A stretch of 49,688 nt of DNA from assembly GCA_937965895.1 (NCBI GenBank), contig CALCKS010000173.1:1-49688 (forward strand). Direction: 5' to 3'. Positions 34,451 through 43,260 of this stretch are shown one piece after another (position 1 is the first letter of the stretch; each line of letters opens with the position of its first letter). The translations under genes were made by a program, and so were the position numbers. Origin of the DNA: an uncultured Campylobacter sp. (lineage in GTDB: Bacteria > Campylobacterota > Campylobacteria > Campylobacterales > Campylobacteraceae). The notes beneath the pieces were generated by a model. The model did no database searches, was not told the DNA's origin, and was given only the letters and a program-made list of their open reading frames with translations.

Positions 34451-35491
34451 TTACACGACCGAGTGTTCTTTAAGCAATGTATAAAGCTTGATCGTCGAGA
34501 TAAAAAACGTCACGATCGCAGGGCCTAAGATAAGTCCCCAAAAGCCAAACGTCGAGATACCCGCTATCATCGAGAAAAACAGCAGTAGTTCGTTGATCTT
34601 GGTTGGGATTTTTACAAGCTTGTCGTTGATAAATTTAATCACGATCGGCTTTAAAAACGTATCTGCGACGATAGATATCACGACGATGGTATAGACGGCG
34701 ATGACGATAGCGGCCGCGGTGTTGCCGTTAGCAAACTCGTAAAGGCTAATGGGCCCCCAAGCAAGCAAGCCGCCAACGACTGGCACGAGCGAAGTAAAGG
34801 CAAAGAGTATGCCCATCAAAAAGCCGTTGTAGCCGTATGAAATCGTGATGATAGCAAAAAGGCAGCCCTGCAAAATCGCGTTTAAAACGATAGAATAAAG
34901 TACGACGCTCATGACGTTAGCCACTTCGCTGAGGATAAACTCGCTCTCGCTCTCCTTCATCGGAAGCGCGCTTTTTAGGTAGCCCACAAGCTCGCTACCG
35001 TAAAGCACCGCAAAAAAGAAAAACACGAGGATAAAAATCATGTCGAAAAGAAAGTTCACGCTTGATTTTCCGATACCGCCAAGACTAGAAAGCACGTTGG
35101 TGGAAATAGCTTTAACATCGATCTCAGCGATAATCTCTTTGATTTTGGGTTCTAGAAATTTGATCGGTTCGGGCAGCTGAAAATTCCCGCTTTGAAAATA
35201 ATTTAGCGTGTTTGTTATGTAGCCGGTGTTAAAGTTTGCAGCGTGTTTGGCGATCTCGATCACGGCGTACAAAAGCGGCGCGATAAACAGCGAAAACAGC
35301 GCAAGCGTGGTAAGAGCCGCCGAGAGCGTCCTTTTGCCCTTCGTTAGCTGTAAAAATTTGACGTTGACGTTTGAGGTGGCGACGGCTAGCAAGGCGGCGA
35401 TAAAGATATTTAGCAAAAACGGCTTAAAAAGGTACACGACCAGCGCCAACGCACAAAGAGCGAAGACGCCAAAAAACACTCGATTATTCAT
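34451..35491 (-). CDS. AI-2E family membrane protein (UPF0118)
   Basis: 346 aa with about eight hydrophobic segments. Seen: paired N-terminal helices, a soluble segment (about 95-150), then GILFAFTSLVPVVGGLLAWGPISLYEF and FWGLILGPAIVTFF, diagnostic of the AI-2E/TqsA/PerM family. Some members export AI-2; others act as Na+/H+ antiporters or have unknown substrates. Function not assigned. Confidence 0.88.
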   Translation of the reverse strand: MNNRVFFGVFALCALALVVYLFKPFLLNIFIAALLAVATSNVNVKFLQLTKGKRTLSAALTTLALFSLFIAPLLYAVIEIAKHAANFNTGYITNTLNYFQSGNFQLPEPIKFLEPKIKEIIAEIDVKAISTNVLSSLGGIGKSSVNFLFDMIFILVFFFFAVLYGSELVGYLKSALPMKESESEFILSEVANVMSVVLYSIVLNAILQGCLFAIITISYGYNGFLMGILFAFTSLVPVVGGLLAWGPISLYEFANGNTAAAIVIAVYTIVVISIVADTFLKPIVIKFINDKLVKIPTKINELLLFFSMIAGISTFGFWGLILGPAIVTFFISTIKLYTLLKEHSVV

Positions 35492-35755
35492 TTTTTTCCT
35501 TTGAGGGGCTTATTATATCAGATTTTGCGGGGTTTTGCAGACGGGCGGCGCTTGGGCACGGTAGTCTTATGGCGGCTGATAAATTTGACGAGAAATTTGA
35601 GCGTGTTAAATTCCTGTGTACTTTTAAATCGAGCATATAACGAATGCGGTCAAATTTGACGGCTGACTAACCAGATGGCAGCAAATTTAAAAGCTCAAAT
35701 TTTGCTTGGATAAAATTTAGCAAAAGGCGACCGACTTAAAAAAGCCGAATTCACC

Positions 35756-36775
35756 TCACTCCTCAAACAGCCCCTTTTGCGTATCCCCGTCAAATTTGAG
35801 CTTGAACACCTCGTAGGCTTTGGCGCTTGCGAGCCTGCCTTTTGCCGTACGCTCGATGTAGCCGTTAGCGAGCAGATAGGGCTCGATCACGTCCTCGACC
35901 GTGCCCTCGTCCTCGCTTAGAGCCGCTGCGATCGTGCTTAGGCCCATCGGGCGGCGTTTGGCGGCGAGCAGGATCTCTAGATACTTGATATCCATCTCGT
36001 CAAAGCCAATGTCGTTTACGCCAAGCGCGTCTAAAGCCTCTTTGGCGCGAGGTTGCGAGATGACGACTTCGTCGTTTACCTCGGCGAAGTCTCGTATGCG
36101 CTTTAGCAGCCGTAGCGCAATCCTAGGCGTGGCGCGCGAACGGGCGGCGACCTCGAGGGCGGCGGCTTTTTCGCACTCTTTGCCGAGCTTTACCGAGGCG
36201 ATCTGCACGATACGAGCTAGCTCATCTCTAGTATAAAACTGCAGCCTAAAATCCATGCCAAATCTATCTCGCAGGGGTGCCGAAATCATGCCCGCGCGCG
36301 TCGTAGCGCCGATGAGCGTAAATTTAGGTAGGTCGATTTTGATCGTCTGCGCCGCAGGCCCCGAGCCTATAATGATATCTAGGCGAAAGTCCTCCATAGC
36401 AGGATATAGCACCTCCTCGATCGCGGGGCTGAGGCGATGTATCTCGTCAATAAAGAGCACGTCGCCCTCTTGTAAATTTGTCAGTACCGCCGCCAGATCG
36501 CCGCTTTTTTCTATCATGGGCGCAGCCGTCATCTTGATGCTAACTCCCATTTCGTTTGCGATGATGTGCGCCAGCGTCGTCTTGCCAAGGCCCGGCGGCC
36601 CGTAGAAAAGCACGTGGTCTAGGCACTCGCCGCGCTTTTTAGTAGCCTTTATAAAGACGCCTAAATTTTGCTTGATTTTTTCCTGTCCGATGTAGTCCTC
36701 AAAGCGCGTTGGGCGCAGTGACACCTCAAAATCGCTCTCGAAGCTTATTTTTTCTATTTCGACTATTCTATCCAT
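35756..36775 (-). CDS. ruvB: Holliday junction branch-migration helicase RuvB
   Basis: 339 aa. AAA+ motor that with RuvA drives branch migration. Seen: LRPTRFEDYIGQEKIKQNL, Walker A YGPPGLGKTT near residue 60, Walker B LFIDEIHRLS, sensor GATTRAGMIS, the PLRDRFGM region and a C-terminal winged helix (MGLSTIAAALSEDEGTVEDVIEPYLL). Full length and intact. Confidence 0.97.
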   Translation of the reverse strand: MDRIVEIEKISFESDFEVSLRPTRFEDYIGQEKIKQNLGVFIKATKKRGECLDHVLFYGPPGLGKTTLAHIIANEMGVSIKMTAAPMIEKSGDLAAVLTNLQEGDVLFIDEIHRLSPAIEEVLYPAMEDFRLDIIIGSGPAAQTIKIDLPKFTLIGATTRAGMISAPLRDRFGMDFRLQFYTRDELARIVQIASVKLGKECEKAAALEVAARSRATPRIALRLLKRIRDFAEVNDEVVISQPRAKEALDALGVNDIGFDEMDIKYLEILLAAKRRPMGLSTIAAALSEDEGTVEDVIEPYLLANGYIERTAKGRLASAKAYEVFKLKFDGDTQKGLFEE

Positions 36776-37090
36776 TTTTTCGGCTCTGTTTTTCGTAAAT
36801 TTGCCGCATTTTACAAAAATTTGGGTAAGTTTTGGCTTTGGGCTTTGTTCAATTTTAACTCCGCGTTCGGCGATAAATTTTGAAGATGAGGTGATTAAAT
36901 TTGAATAAAAAAGGCAAATTTAAGACGGTAGCGTCAAATTTGGCGCCGTAAAGGCTAGGGTTTAAACAGTACCAAGGAAAATTTCACCCAGCACGCAAGC
37001 CTGAAATTTATCAAATTTATCCGCCTCACCAAAGCGGATAAATCTCAAACATCAGCTTAAATTTGACGAGAAAATCAGACCAGCCCGAGC
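36776..37090. other. Intergenic region between ruvB and the Sel1 gene
   Basis: Non-coding, AAATTT-rich. An inverted pair TTATCCGC/GCGGATAA (about 37017-37045) could end transcription of one neighbour. Nothing else recognised. Confidence 0.35.
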
Positions 37091-37978
37091 TTAAAACTCC
37101 GCTATCCTCGCTTTTAAAAGCTTGCAATCGCTATCGTTGCCAAATTTACAACCCTCCGCGATAGACTCGAATTTTTCGTAAATTTCGATATTTTTCTCGT
37201 AGTTTTCAAAGCCCAGAGCCCTGCAGCCGTCGTCGTTGCCGAGCTTGCAAGCGCGCGAATAGCCGTCGTACGCATCGTAAACCGCAAACTCCACGCCCTG
37301 CGCGTGCTCGTAAACGTAACCCAGAGCGTAGCAGCCAAGCGCGTTTTTCATGTAGCACGAGGTGTCAAAAGCCTTGTGCGCGCTTGCTAGATCGCGCTCT
37401 GCGCCCAGCCCCTCATGCATCATCCTGCCGTAGTTGTAGCAGCCCGCGCCGTCAAATTTTCTGCAAGCTTTGGCGTATAAATTTACGGATTTTTTGAGAT
37501 CGTTTTGCGATTCGTAGATGAGGCCGAGGTTGTTGCAAGCCGCTTCAGAGCCTAGTTCGCAGCCTTTTTCGTAGAGGCGAAATATTTTATTTTCATCCTT
37601 GGCGCCAAAAATTTCCTTGACGTTTAAAAGCGCAAGATCAAAGCAGCCCGTGCCGTTTCCCAGCTCGCACGATTTTTCAAAGAAAAGCTCGGCTTTTTCG
37701 TTGCTTTTCTCGGCCCCCAGCCCGCTAAAATGCATACTGCCCAGCGCCGCGCAACTCATCGCGTCGCCCTCCTCGCAAAGCGGCGATAAAATCTTAAAAG
37801 CAGCGTCATAATCGGCATTTTCGATAGCCTGTCTCGCGGCCTCCTCTCGTTTAGAAAATCGCCTCTCATTCTGCACTTGCTCACTTTGCTCGCCAAGACT
37901 GTCGATGCCTAGCCCAAAATTCGGATTTGAAGCCGCTAGTGCGCTAAAAAACGCCGCCAAAATCAATAAAATTTTCAA
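37091..37978 (-). CDS. Secreted Cys-rich Sel1-repeat protein (Hcp-like)
   Basis: 295 aa with signal peptide (KILLILAAFFSALAAS). Seen: seven tandem Sel1/TPR-like units of about 36 residues, each carrying a Cys pair about eight residues apart, as in CEEGDAMSC, CELGNGTGC, CELGSEAAC, CRKFDGAGC, CYMKNALGC, CKLGNDDGC and CKFGNDSDC. This is the Helicobacter cysteine-rich protein (Hcp) pattern; such proteins are periplasmic or secreted solenoids with disulfide-braced repeats. Biological partner unknown. Confidence 0.9.
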   Translation of the reverse strand: MKILLILAAFFSALAASNPNFGLGIDSLGEQSEQVQNERRFSKREEAARQAIENADYDAAFKILSPLCEEGDAMSCAALGSMHFSGLGAEKSNEKAELFFEKSCELGNGTGCFDLALLNVKEIFGAKDENKIFRLYEKGCELGSEAACNNLGLIYESQNDLKKSVNLYAKACRKFDGAGCYNYGRMMHEGLGAERDLASAHKAFDTSCYMKNALGCYALGYVYEHAQGVEFAVYDAYDGYSRACKLGNDDGCRALGFENYEKNIEIYEKFESIAEGCKFGNDSDCKLLKARIAEF

Positions 37979-38161
37979 AATTTACTCCTCGTTTTCAATC
38001 CAGCCTTGTTTTGATAGCTAAATTTGCCCGTCAAATTTGACGAGGAACGGGTAAATTTTAAACCAACCTCTGTTCGTCAAATTTAACGCCTAAGGCTCAA
38101 ATTTGCCGTCGTTTGCCGGATGATCAAATTTGCCCCGCCGACTAGTTTTAGCTAAAACAAG

Positions 38162-38965
38162 CTAAATTTTATACTCGAACTCCTCACAGGGAAAGGTCTT
38201 TTCTCTAACTTCGCGGGCATAAGTTTCTACCGCCGTTCGCACCAAATTTGCGCCGTCAAGGTATCGTTTAACGAATTTTGGCTTAAATTCGTCGAAGAAC
38301 CCGAGCATATCGCTCCACACGAGTACCTGTCCGTCTACGTCGGCGCCCGCGCCGATACCGATGATAGGCATTTGCACGCTTTTTGCGACCTTTGTGGCAA
38401 CTGGACTTAACGTACCCTCGACCACGGCCGAGAACGCTCCCGCGCGCTCAAGCGCCTTCGCCTCGTCGATCAAGCGCGCTTCGTCAGCCTCGCTGCGTCC
38501 TTTTATCTTGTAGCCACCCTCGTTTCGCACAAACTGCGGCATCAGCCCGATGTGAGCCATCACATTTATACCCTCACCCACGAGCCTTTTTACGATAGGA
38601 GCGGCTTTTAGACCGCCTTCAAATTTGACCGCGTCTGCGCCTGCTTTGATAAATTTAGTCGCGTTTTTTAGCGCAGATTTTTCATCCTGATAGCTGCCAA
38701 ATGGCATATCAGCAACGACAAAAGCATGTTTTGCGCCCTGCAAAACAGCCTTGACGTGATAAAGCGCATCGTCCATTTTTAGGCTTAGCGTGTCTTTTTT
38801 GCCGTTAAAGCTCATGTTTAGACTGTCGCCGACCAAGATAATGTCGACGTATTCGTCAAAAAGCCGCGCAAAAAGAGCGTCATAAGCCGTGATCATAACG
38901 ATAGGCTCTACACCCTTTTTGTTAATTATATCATAAATTGTAACTTTTTTGTCATTTTTTAACAT
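38162..38965 (-). CDS. panB: 3-methyl-2-oxobutanoate hydroxymethyltransferase
   Basis: 267 aa. First step of pantothenate (coenzyme A) synthesis: makes ketopantoate from ketoisovalerate and methylene-THF. Seen: ITAYDALFARLFDE, the metal-site segment ILVGDSLNM, VVADMPFGSYQ, VKFEGG, MAHIGLMPQ and GIGAGADVDGQVLV. Complete. panC/panD are not adjacent here. Confidence 0.96.
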   Translation of the reverse strand: MLKNDKKVTIYDIINKKGVEPIVMITAYDALFARLFDEYVDIILVGDSLNMSFNGKKDTLSLKMDDALYHVKAVLQGAKHAFVVADMPFGSYQDEKSALKNATKFIKAGADAVKFEGGLKAAPIVKRLVGEGINVMAHIGLMPQFVRNEGGYKIKGRSEADEARLIDEAKALERAGAFSAVVEGTLSPVATKVAKSVQMPIIGIGAGADVDGQVLVWSDMLGFFDEFKPKFVKRYLDGANLVRTAVETYAREVREKTFPCEEFEYKI

Positions 38966-39049
38966 AAATTCCTCCTTAAATTTAGCTATTTTATTTTTAA
39001 TTTTATCAAAAAAATGTTACAATCACGATAATAGTTTTAAGGAAAATAA

Positions 39050-39457
39050 ATGGGAATACTAAGAAGCCTCGAGATAGACTACTCTTACGATATTGTGGAG
39101 GAGTTTTTGTCGCATTACTCCTTGATGTGCGATCTGATGGAACCGCTCATCATAGGGCTCACCAGGCCGGATAGGTATAGTGGCTATACCGGCGAGCTTT
39201 TTAGAATTTTTCATAATATTAAGTCTGCCGCAGGCTTTATGAAGCTTGATCCTATATTAAAATTAACTACTTTAGCCGAGGAAATTTGCGGCGAAGCAAG
39301 GGATCTACAAGGACCCGCAAACGATGACTTCGTAGACTGGCTGCTTTTATTGAGCGATCAGTTTAGCAGATACAAAAACGATATAGAAAACGATGCTGAG
39401 TTTTTCAGTCCGTTGGACGCCAATATCGTAAAAATTCCCCAAAAACTAGACGTTTGA
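39050..39457 (+). CDS. Small stand-alone HPt-like protein
   Basis: 135 aa, all helical. Seen: FRIFHNIKSAAGFMKLDPILKLTTLAEEI, split here as the phospho-accepting motif FHNIKSAAGF with its His near residue 70 and the following helix, matching the Hpt four-helix bundle (H-x-x-K-[GS]-x-[AS]). The glycine after Lys is replaced by Ser. No kinase or receiver gene is adjacent, so its partners are encoded elsewhere. Preceded by TTAAGGAAAATAA. The stop codon overlaps the -35 of the tmRNA promoter. Confidence 0.75.
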   Translation: MGILRSLEIDYSYDIVEEFLSHYSLMCDLMEPLIIGLTRPDRYSGYTGELFRIFHNIKSAAGFMKLDPILKLTTLAEEICGEARDLQGPANDDFVDWLLLLSDQFSRYKNDIENDAEFFSPLDANIVKIPQKLDV

Positions 39458-39482
39458 CAAAAAATACAAAAAATAATATAAT
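39454..39482 (+). promoter_or_regulatory. Sigma70 promoter of tmRNA
   Basis: TTGACA (39454-39459), 17-bp spacer, TATAAT (39477-39482): a perfect consensus promoter. A 14-bp palindrome GGCTAAATTTAGCC (39501-39514) lies in the leader before the mature 5' end. Confidence 0.9.
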
Positions 39483-39523
39483 CCCCAACCTTTAAAACAA
39501 GGCTAAATTTAGCCTATTCTTAC

Positions 39524-39881
39524 GGGAGCGACTTGGCTTCGACAGGAGCAGAGCGGTCACGGTGGCACGTCGCTTTGAGCAAAGCGTAAAAAGCTCAAAT
39601 AAATTTAAACGCAAACAACGTTAACTACGCTCCTGCTTACGCTAAAGCTGCGTAAGTTCAGTTGAGCCTCGCCTAGTCCGATACTAGCTAAGACGGCGGC
39701 GAGTAACCCCAGCTAGCGTAGGTTGGCGGCCTGACGAGCTGCTAGCCGAAATCTTGTCTTAGTCTAAAATAAGGTTTTGGAAAGTGAGCCCTTTTAGATG
39801 AAATTTTCACTTTTGCTAAGCGTGTAGAGGCTGTGATCGGTTTGTTTTTGGACAGGGGTTCGATCCCCCTCGCTTCCACCA
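39524..39881 (+). ncRNA. ssrA: Transfer-messenger RNA (SsrA)
   Basis: Rescues stalled ribosomes and tags the nascent chain. Seen: the 5' acceptor half GGGAGCGACTTGGCTTCGAC, the 3' half ending GGTTCGATCCCCCTCGCTTCCACCA that pairs with it and encodes the CCA, and an internal reading frame at 39611-39655 coding for ANNVNYAPAYAKAA then TAA. The tag nearly equals that of C. jejuni (ANNVKFAPAYAKAA). About 358 nt, normal size. Its 3' end doubles as the attachment site of the island to the right. Confidence 0.97.
39862..39881 (+). other. Probable att site (tmRNA 3' end)
   Basis: The last bases of ssrA (CCCCTCGCTTCCACCA) precede an integrase gene by under 300 bp, the usual layout for tmRNA-targeting elements. 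A second copy of this word was not found to the right inside the window, so the other att end lies beyond 49688. Confidence 0.6.
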
Positions 39882-40002
39882 AATATCATTTTCGCAAGAT
39901 TTCAAAAGCTTTCAAAACCCCCTAAAATACGAGCTTTAAACCCCTTTTAGCATTTCATAAGATTTCATACAATATCATACATTTTCAAGAAAATAAGTGT
40001 GT

Positions 40003-40048
40003 TTTTGAGTGTATGCGACCAAAACGCTAATTTTTTACACACTCAAAA
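40003..40048. repeat. Inverted repeat in the integrase upstream region
   Basis: 10-bp perfect arms TTTTGAGTGT/ACACTCAAAA separated by 26 bp. To its left (39882-39990) TTTCATA, ATATCAT and ATCATAC words recur, as in integrase arm sites. Could be an integrase/AlpA binding region or the int operator. Confidence 0.45.
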
Positions 40049-40163
40049 CGGCTAAATCGTGTTATGCCCTAAAAATCGCCATCTTAGCTAATACCAAAGC
40101 GGAGAATTTAAGAGCCAACGAACCCTAGCCCACTTTTAAAAAAGAACCGGAAAAGGCGAGAAA

Positions 40164-41382
40164 ATGGCGACGTTTGCGAAAGATAGCCAACTAAAAAACT
40201 ATACGCTGAAAGACGGCAAGGCTAGAGAGTGGATAAAAGATATTTCTACTCCATACCTCTACGTTTATGCGGTGCAGGGCAAAAAGAGCCTAACTAAGAC
40301 GTTTATTTTTAGATACGCCGACGCCGATCGCAAAACCAATCAAATCATCATAGGCAAATATCCGAGTATCACGCTAGCCGAAGCAAGAGCGAAAGCGACC
40401 GAGCTAAAAAGGCTAAAAGAGAGGGGCGAGGACATCAAAAAAGCCGTGATAGCTCAAAAGGCAGTTAAATTTGAGGACATGGCGCGCGAGTGGATAGAAA
40501 AAGAGCAGGCGAAAAATACCTCATCGCTTAGCAGAGAAGCGGGGCGGATAAACAACTACCTTATGCCTTATCTCAAAAACGGCGATATTCGCACGCTAGC
40601 GCGCAGAGACTACGCGCAGGTCATCGAGCGCATACAAAGAAGCCGAGACCAAAAAAGGAATAAGCCACGACACGAGCAAGCGAACGTTTAGGCTACTTCG
40701 TAAAATTTTAGATTTAGCCGTCAATAAAGGCTACATCGAACATAACCCGACGAGGGATATTATTTTTGCCGATACCTTTAAAACCTCAAAATGCGAGAAC
40801 TACAGAGCGATAACAGACCCCGAAAGGCTAGGCGAGCTTTTAAGGGCGATTGACGGCTTTAGGGGCTCAAACAGCACCAAGCAGGCGTTAGTATTCGGCG
40901 CGCATACCTTTTTACGTAGCGCAAACGTCAGGGGGCTAAAATGGCAATACGTGAGCTTTGATAAAGACCTCGTCGTATTTCCCGCTAGCGATATGAAAAT
41001 GGGCGCAGACTTTGCCGTGCCGTTAAGCAGGCAGGTAAAAGAGCTTTTAAAAGCTCAATACGAGATAAGGCGGGGCGATTTCGTATTTCCTAGCGACGTA
41101 ACGAGCCTAAAACCGCTAAGCGAAAATACGCTTAACTACGCGCTTAAACGGCTAGGCTTTGGCGATGAAACGGTATTTCACGGGCTAAGGGCGACCGCCT
41201 CGACGCTACTAAACGAGAATATCAAACGCCACGGCAAAGACGCGGAAATAATCGAGCTTTGCCTAGACCATAGAGAGCGCAATAAAATAAAATCAATCTA
41301 CGACAGAAGCCAAAGACTAGAGGAGCGCGCCGAGCTTATGCAATGGTGGAGTGATTATCTAGACGAAGTGAAAGGGAAATAA
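40164..41382 (+). pseudogene. int: P4-type tyrosine integrase with one frameshift
   Basis: Reads as a 405-aa integrase if one base of the A6 run at 40651-40656 is skipped: the N-terminal frame (to stop at 40691) carries the arm-binding DUF4102-like domain (YLYVYAVQGKKSLTKTFIFRY, GKYPSITLAEARAKA) and start of the core-binding domain; the other frame continues GISHDTSKRTFRLLRKIL and runs to 41382 with catalytic text HGLRATAS (H-x-x-R) and Tyr in SIYDRSQ. The first catalytic Arg box reads FLRSANVRGL, with Asn where Glu is common. Directs integration at the tmRNA. The slip site could be a sequencing error, decay, or a programmed shift. Confidence 0.85.
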
Positions 41383-42192
41383 ATGGCTAGATTAATTTTA
41401 TTAGATGAACTTAAAAGCGCATTAGCCAATAGCACGCCCTTATTGCTTATGCAACCAAACATAATTCAAGCCCCGACGCCATTTATTAGTTTTAAATTAA
41501 AATTTAAAGCCATTGCAATTACTGAGGCTCTTAGAATTGCAAACAAAAAACACGTCTCTTTTTTTTGGAGTGTATCTAGGGATGAGATTGATAATATACT
41601 AGATGACGCAGAAAGCTACTTTTGTTTTTTAGACCATCCAAGCGAAAAAGAAACCATAAAAAACGAAATGACAAAAATGGCTAAACTTTTTTTATCTTAT
41701 GTTTATGATGATTTTATCTACAAAAATAAACCCCGCACAAAACCCCAAAAAGAGATAATTAAAGATATTAAGATAATAGATGACTTCATAAATTTTTTAA
41801 TTAACAAAACCACTTTACCCTGCGCTGATTTAATAAAAGCAGGATTAAAATTAAACCTTATTGATTTTTTGCGTCGCCCATTTTCCGATAACGGAACAGA
41901 AATTGATAGTGTGCTAGCCGACTTAAAAAATGAAATGGAGAAGATTAAAAAAGATGGGTACGCCCCAACAGTGGGCGCAGAGATGACGGGCGAGAGATTT
42001 ACAATAAAAAAAGGCGTCGTCAAGATGGACGCATACTACAAAAAGCCGCCAAGCAGGGCAAAAATAGAAAGCTTTTTATTTACAATAAATAATAAATATG
42101 GGCTAAAGGCGACAGACGATATTAGGGAACTAGCCAATTTATTAACAAAGATAAAAGATAAAATAATAACATCCATAAAACCATTAAATTAA
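41383..42192 (+). CDS. Unknown island protein, AT-rich
   Basis: 269 aa, begins directly after the integrase stop codon with GGGA upstream. Family not recognised. Mostly helical, no signal peptide, no membrane helix. Contains an odd low-complexity basic stretch (YKNKPRTKPQKEIIKDIKIIDD). Clearly lower GC than both neighbours and uses AAA/ATA/TTA codons heavily, which suggests separate acquisition. Such genes next to integrases often are cargo (for example phage defence), but nothing in it proves this. Confidence 0.6.
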   Translation: MARLILLDELKSALANSTPLLLMQPNIIQAPTPFISFKLKFKAIAITEALRIANKKHVSFFWSVSRDEIDNILDDAESYFCFLDHPSEKETIKNEMTKMAKLFLSYVYDDFIYKNKPRTKPQKEIIKDIKIIDDFINFLINKTTLPCADLIKAGLKLNLIDFLRRPFSDNGTEIDSVLADLKNEMEKIKKDGYAPTVGAEMTGERFTIKKGVVKMDAYYKKPPSRAKIESFLFTINNKYGLKATDDIRELANLLTKIKDKIITSIKPLN

Positions 42193-42350
42193 AAAATATT
42201 CTGAAAAAGTCCAAAAATGGTAAATCCTAGAGAACAACCCAATTTTAGACATTTTCAGAGTTTTACACTATCCGCATTATCTGCTAAATTTTCGCTCATA
42301 TTCATACGCTAGCAAATGAATAAAAACAACACCTTAGAGGAGTTTTTATT

Positions 42351-42542
42351 ATGAACCCATTAGTCACAAAGAACAACACGCTAAGCCCAAAAGAAACGGC
42401 GCAGTATTTAGGCATTTCGACCGCTACGTTATGGCGGTTTATGAAACGTGACGATTTCCCGAAGCCTAAACGCTTAACCGAGCGCACTATCCGCTTTTTA
42501 AAAAGCGAGCTAGACGCGTATTTGCAAGATAGGAGCGCGTAA
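42351..42542 (+). CDS. AlpA/excisionase-like HTH regulator
   Basis: 63 aa. Seen: MerR-like winged helix SPKETAQYLGISTATLWRFMKRDDFPKPKRLTERTIRFLKSELDAYL (conserved blocks only), the classic AlpA pattern L-x-E-x-A-x-x-L-G-I-S. AlpA proteins activate or direct excision of P4-like elements and satellites. GAGGAG upstream. First gene of a five-gene ladder in which most starts overlap the previous stops. Confidence 0.85.
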   Translation: MNPLVTKNNTLSPKETAQYLGISTATLWRFMKRDDFPKPKRLTERTIRFLKSELDAYLQDRSA

Positions 42543-42543
42543 T

Positions 42544-42804
42544 ATGAAAGCCTTTGAAAACGAAGCCGAAAAAGGGCTTTATTCGGATTTTGCGCGAATG
42601 CTAGGCGAAGTTTATCCGGACATCTTAAAATCTGCGACAAGCGACGACCCTAGCGACTACAAAGAGGGATTAAATCAAGGGCTGGCAGTAGCCTTTAATT
42701 TATTTCAAGTCCTACACGAACAACGCGATCAGCTCCAAGCGCTCCACACCGAAAATCAACGGCTAAGAGAGCGATTTTTTCAAAGGAGCGCAAACAATGA
42801 ATAA
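42544..42804 (+). CDS. Small coiled-coil protein, A-[FY]-x-L-[FYW] family member 1
   Basis: 86 aa, unknown. Seen: acidic N-terminal half, the core AFNLF at 50-54, then a heptad-like helix QRDQLQALHTENQRLRERF. It shares the core plus trailing coiled coil with the products at 42797, 47538 and 47801. Starts one base after the AlpA stop and overlaps the next gene by eight bases. Confidence 0.65.
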   Translation: MKAFENEAEKGLYSDFARMLGEVYPDILKSATSDDPSDYKEGLNQGLAVAFNLFQVLHEQRDQLQALHTENQRLRERFFQRSANNE

Positions 42805-43027
42805 GCTAGTATTTACGCCTAGCAAACTTTGCTTTAGCGCGGGTGATGAGGTTATGTTAAAAGCTTTTAAAAAGCATTTGCATACTTACAAGGTGGCAAG
42901 CCTGGACGGCGTCGCTCAATCTTTGCTAGATTGCGCTTATGATTTATTTCATATCGTGCAGACGCAGAGCAGGAGAATAAAAGAGCTAGAGATAAAAGTA
43001 GGCATAAGAGAGGAGAATAGCAGATGA
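42797..43027 (+). CDS. Small coiled-coil protein, A-[FY]-x-L-[FYW] family member 2
   Basis: 76 aa, unknown. Seen: N-terminal KLVFTPSK, echoed by ILFTPKG in the product at 47538, the core AYDLF at 47-51, then a basic/acidic helix QSRRIKELEIKV. The gene overlaps its neighbours at both ends, with AAAGGAG before the start. Confidence 0.65.
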   Translation: MNKLVFTPSKLCFSAGDEVMLKAFKKHLHTYKVASLDGVAQSLLDCAYDLFHIVQTQSRRIKELEIKVGIREENSR

Positions 43028-43260
43028 TACGAAGCAGACATAAAACGGCGTTAATAAAAATGATGTGGGACGGAACGGAAATAACCGCAGGGCGAATATT
43101 TGGCATAAGCAACGCCAATCAGTATTTAGTAGAGCTTTTTAGAGAAAAAATCGTTAAATTTAGGTGGTGCACGGACATGAACGAGCCTAAAAGGCGGTTT
43201 AAATTATGGCGTATCGACGATTTCCAAAAGGCTAAAAGATATTTAGGGGGCAAAATATGA
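43024..43260 (+). CDS. Small winged-helix DNA-binding protein
   Basis: 78 aa, basic. Seen: a phage-type HTH pattern: ALIKMMWDGTEITAGRIFGISNANQYLVELF, split as helix, ITAGRIFGIS turn and recognition helix, then a wing-like IVKFRWC and KLWRI. Similar small proteins regulate or process DNA in prophages. Start overlaps the previous stop by four bases. Confidence 0.65.
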   Translation: MIRSRHKTALIKMMWDGTEITAGRIFGISNANQYLVELFREKIVKFRWCTDMNEPKRRFKLWRIDDFQKAKRYLGGKI

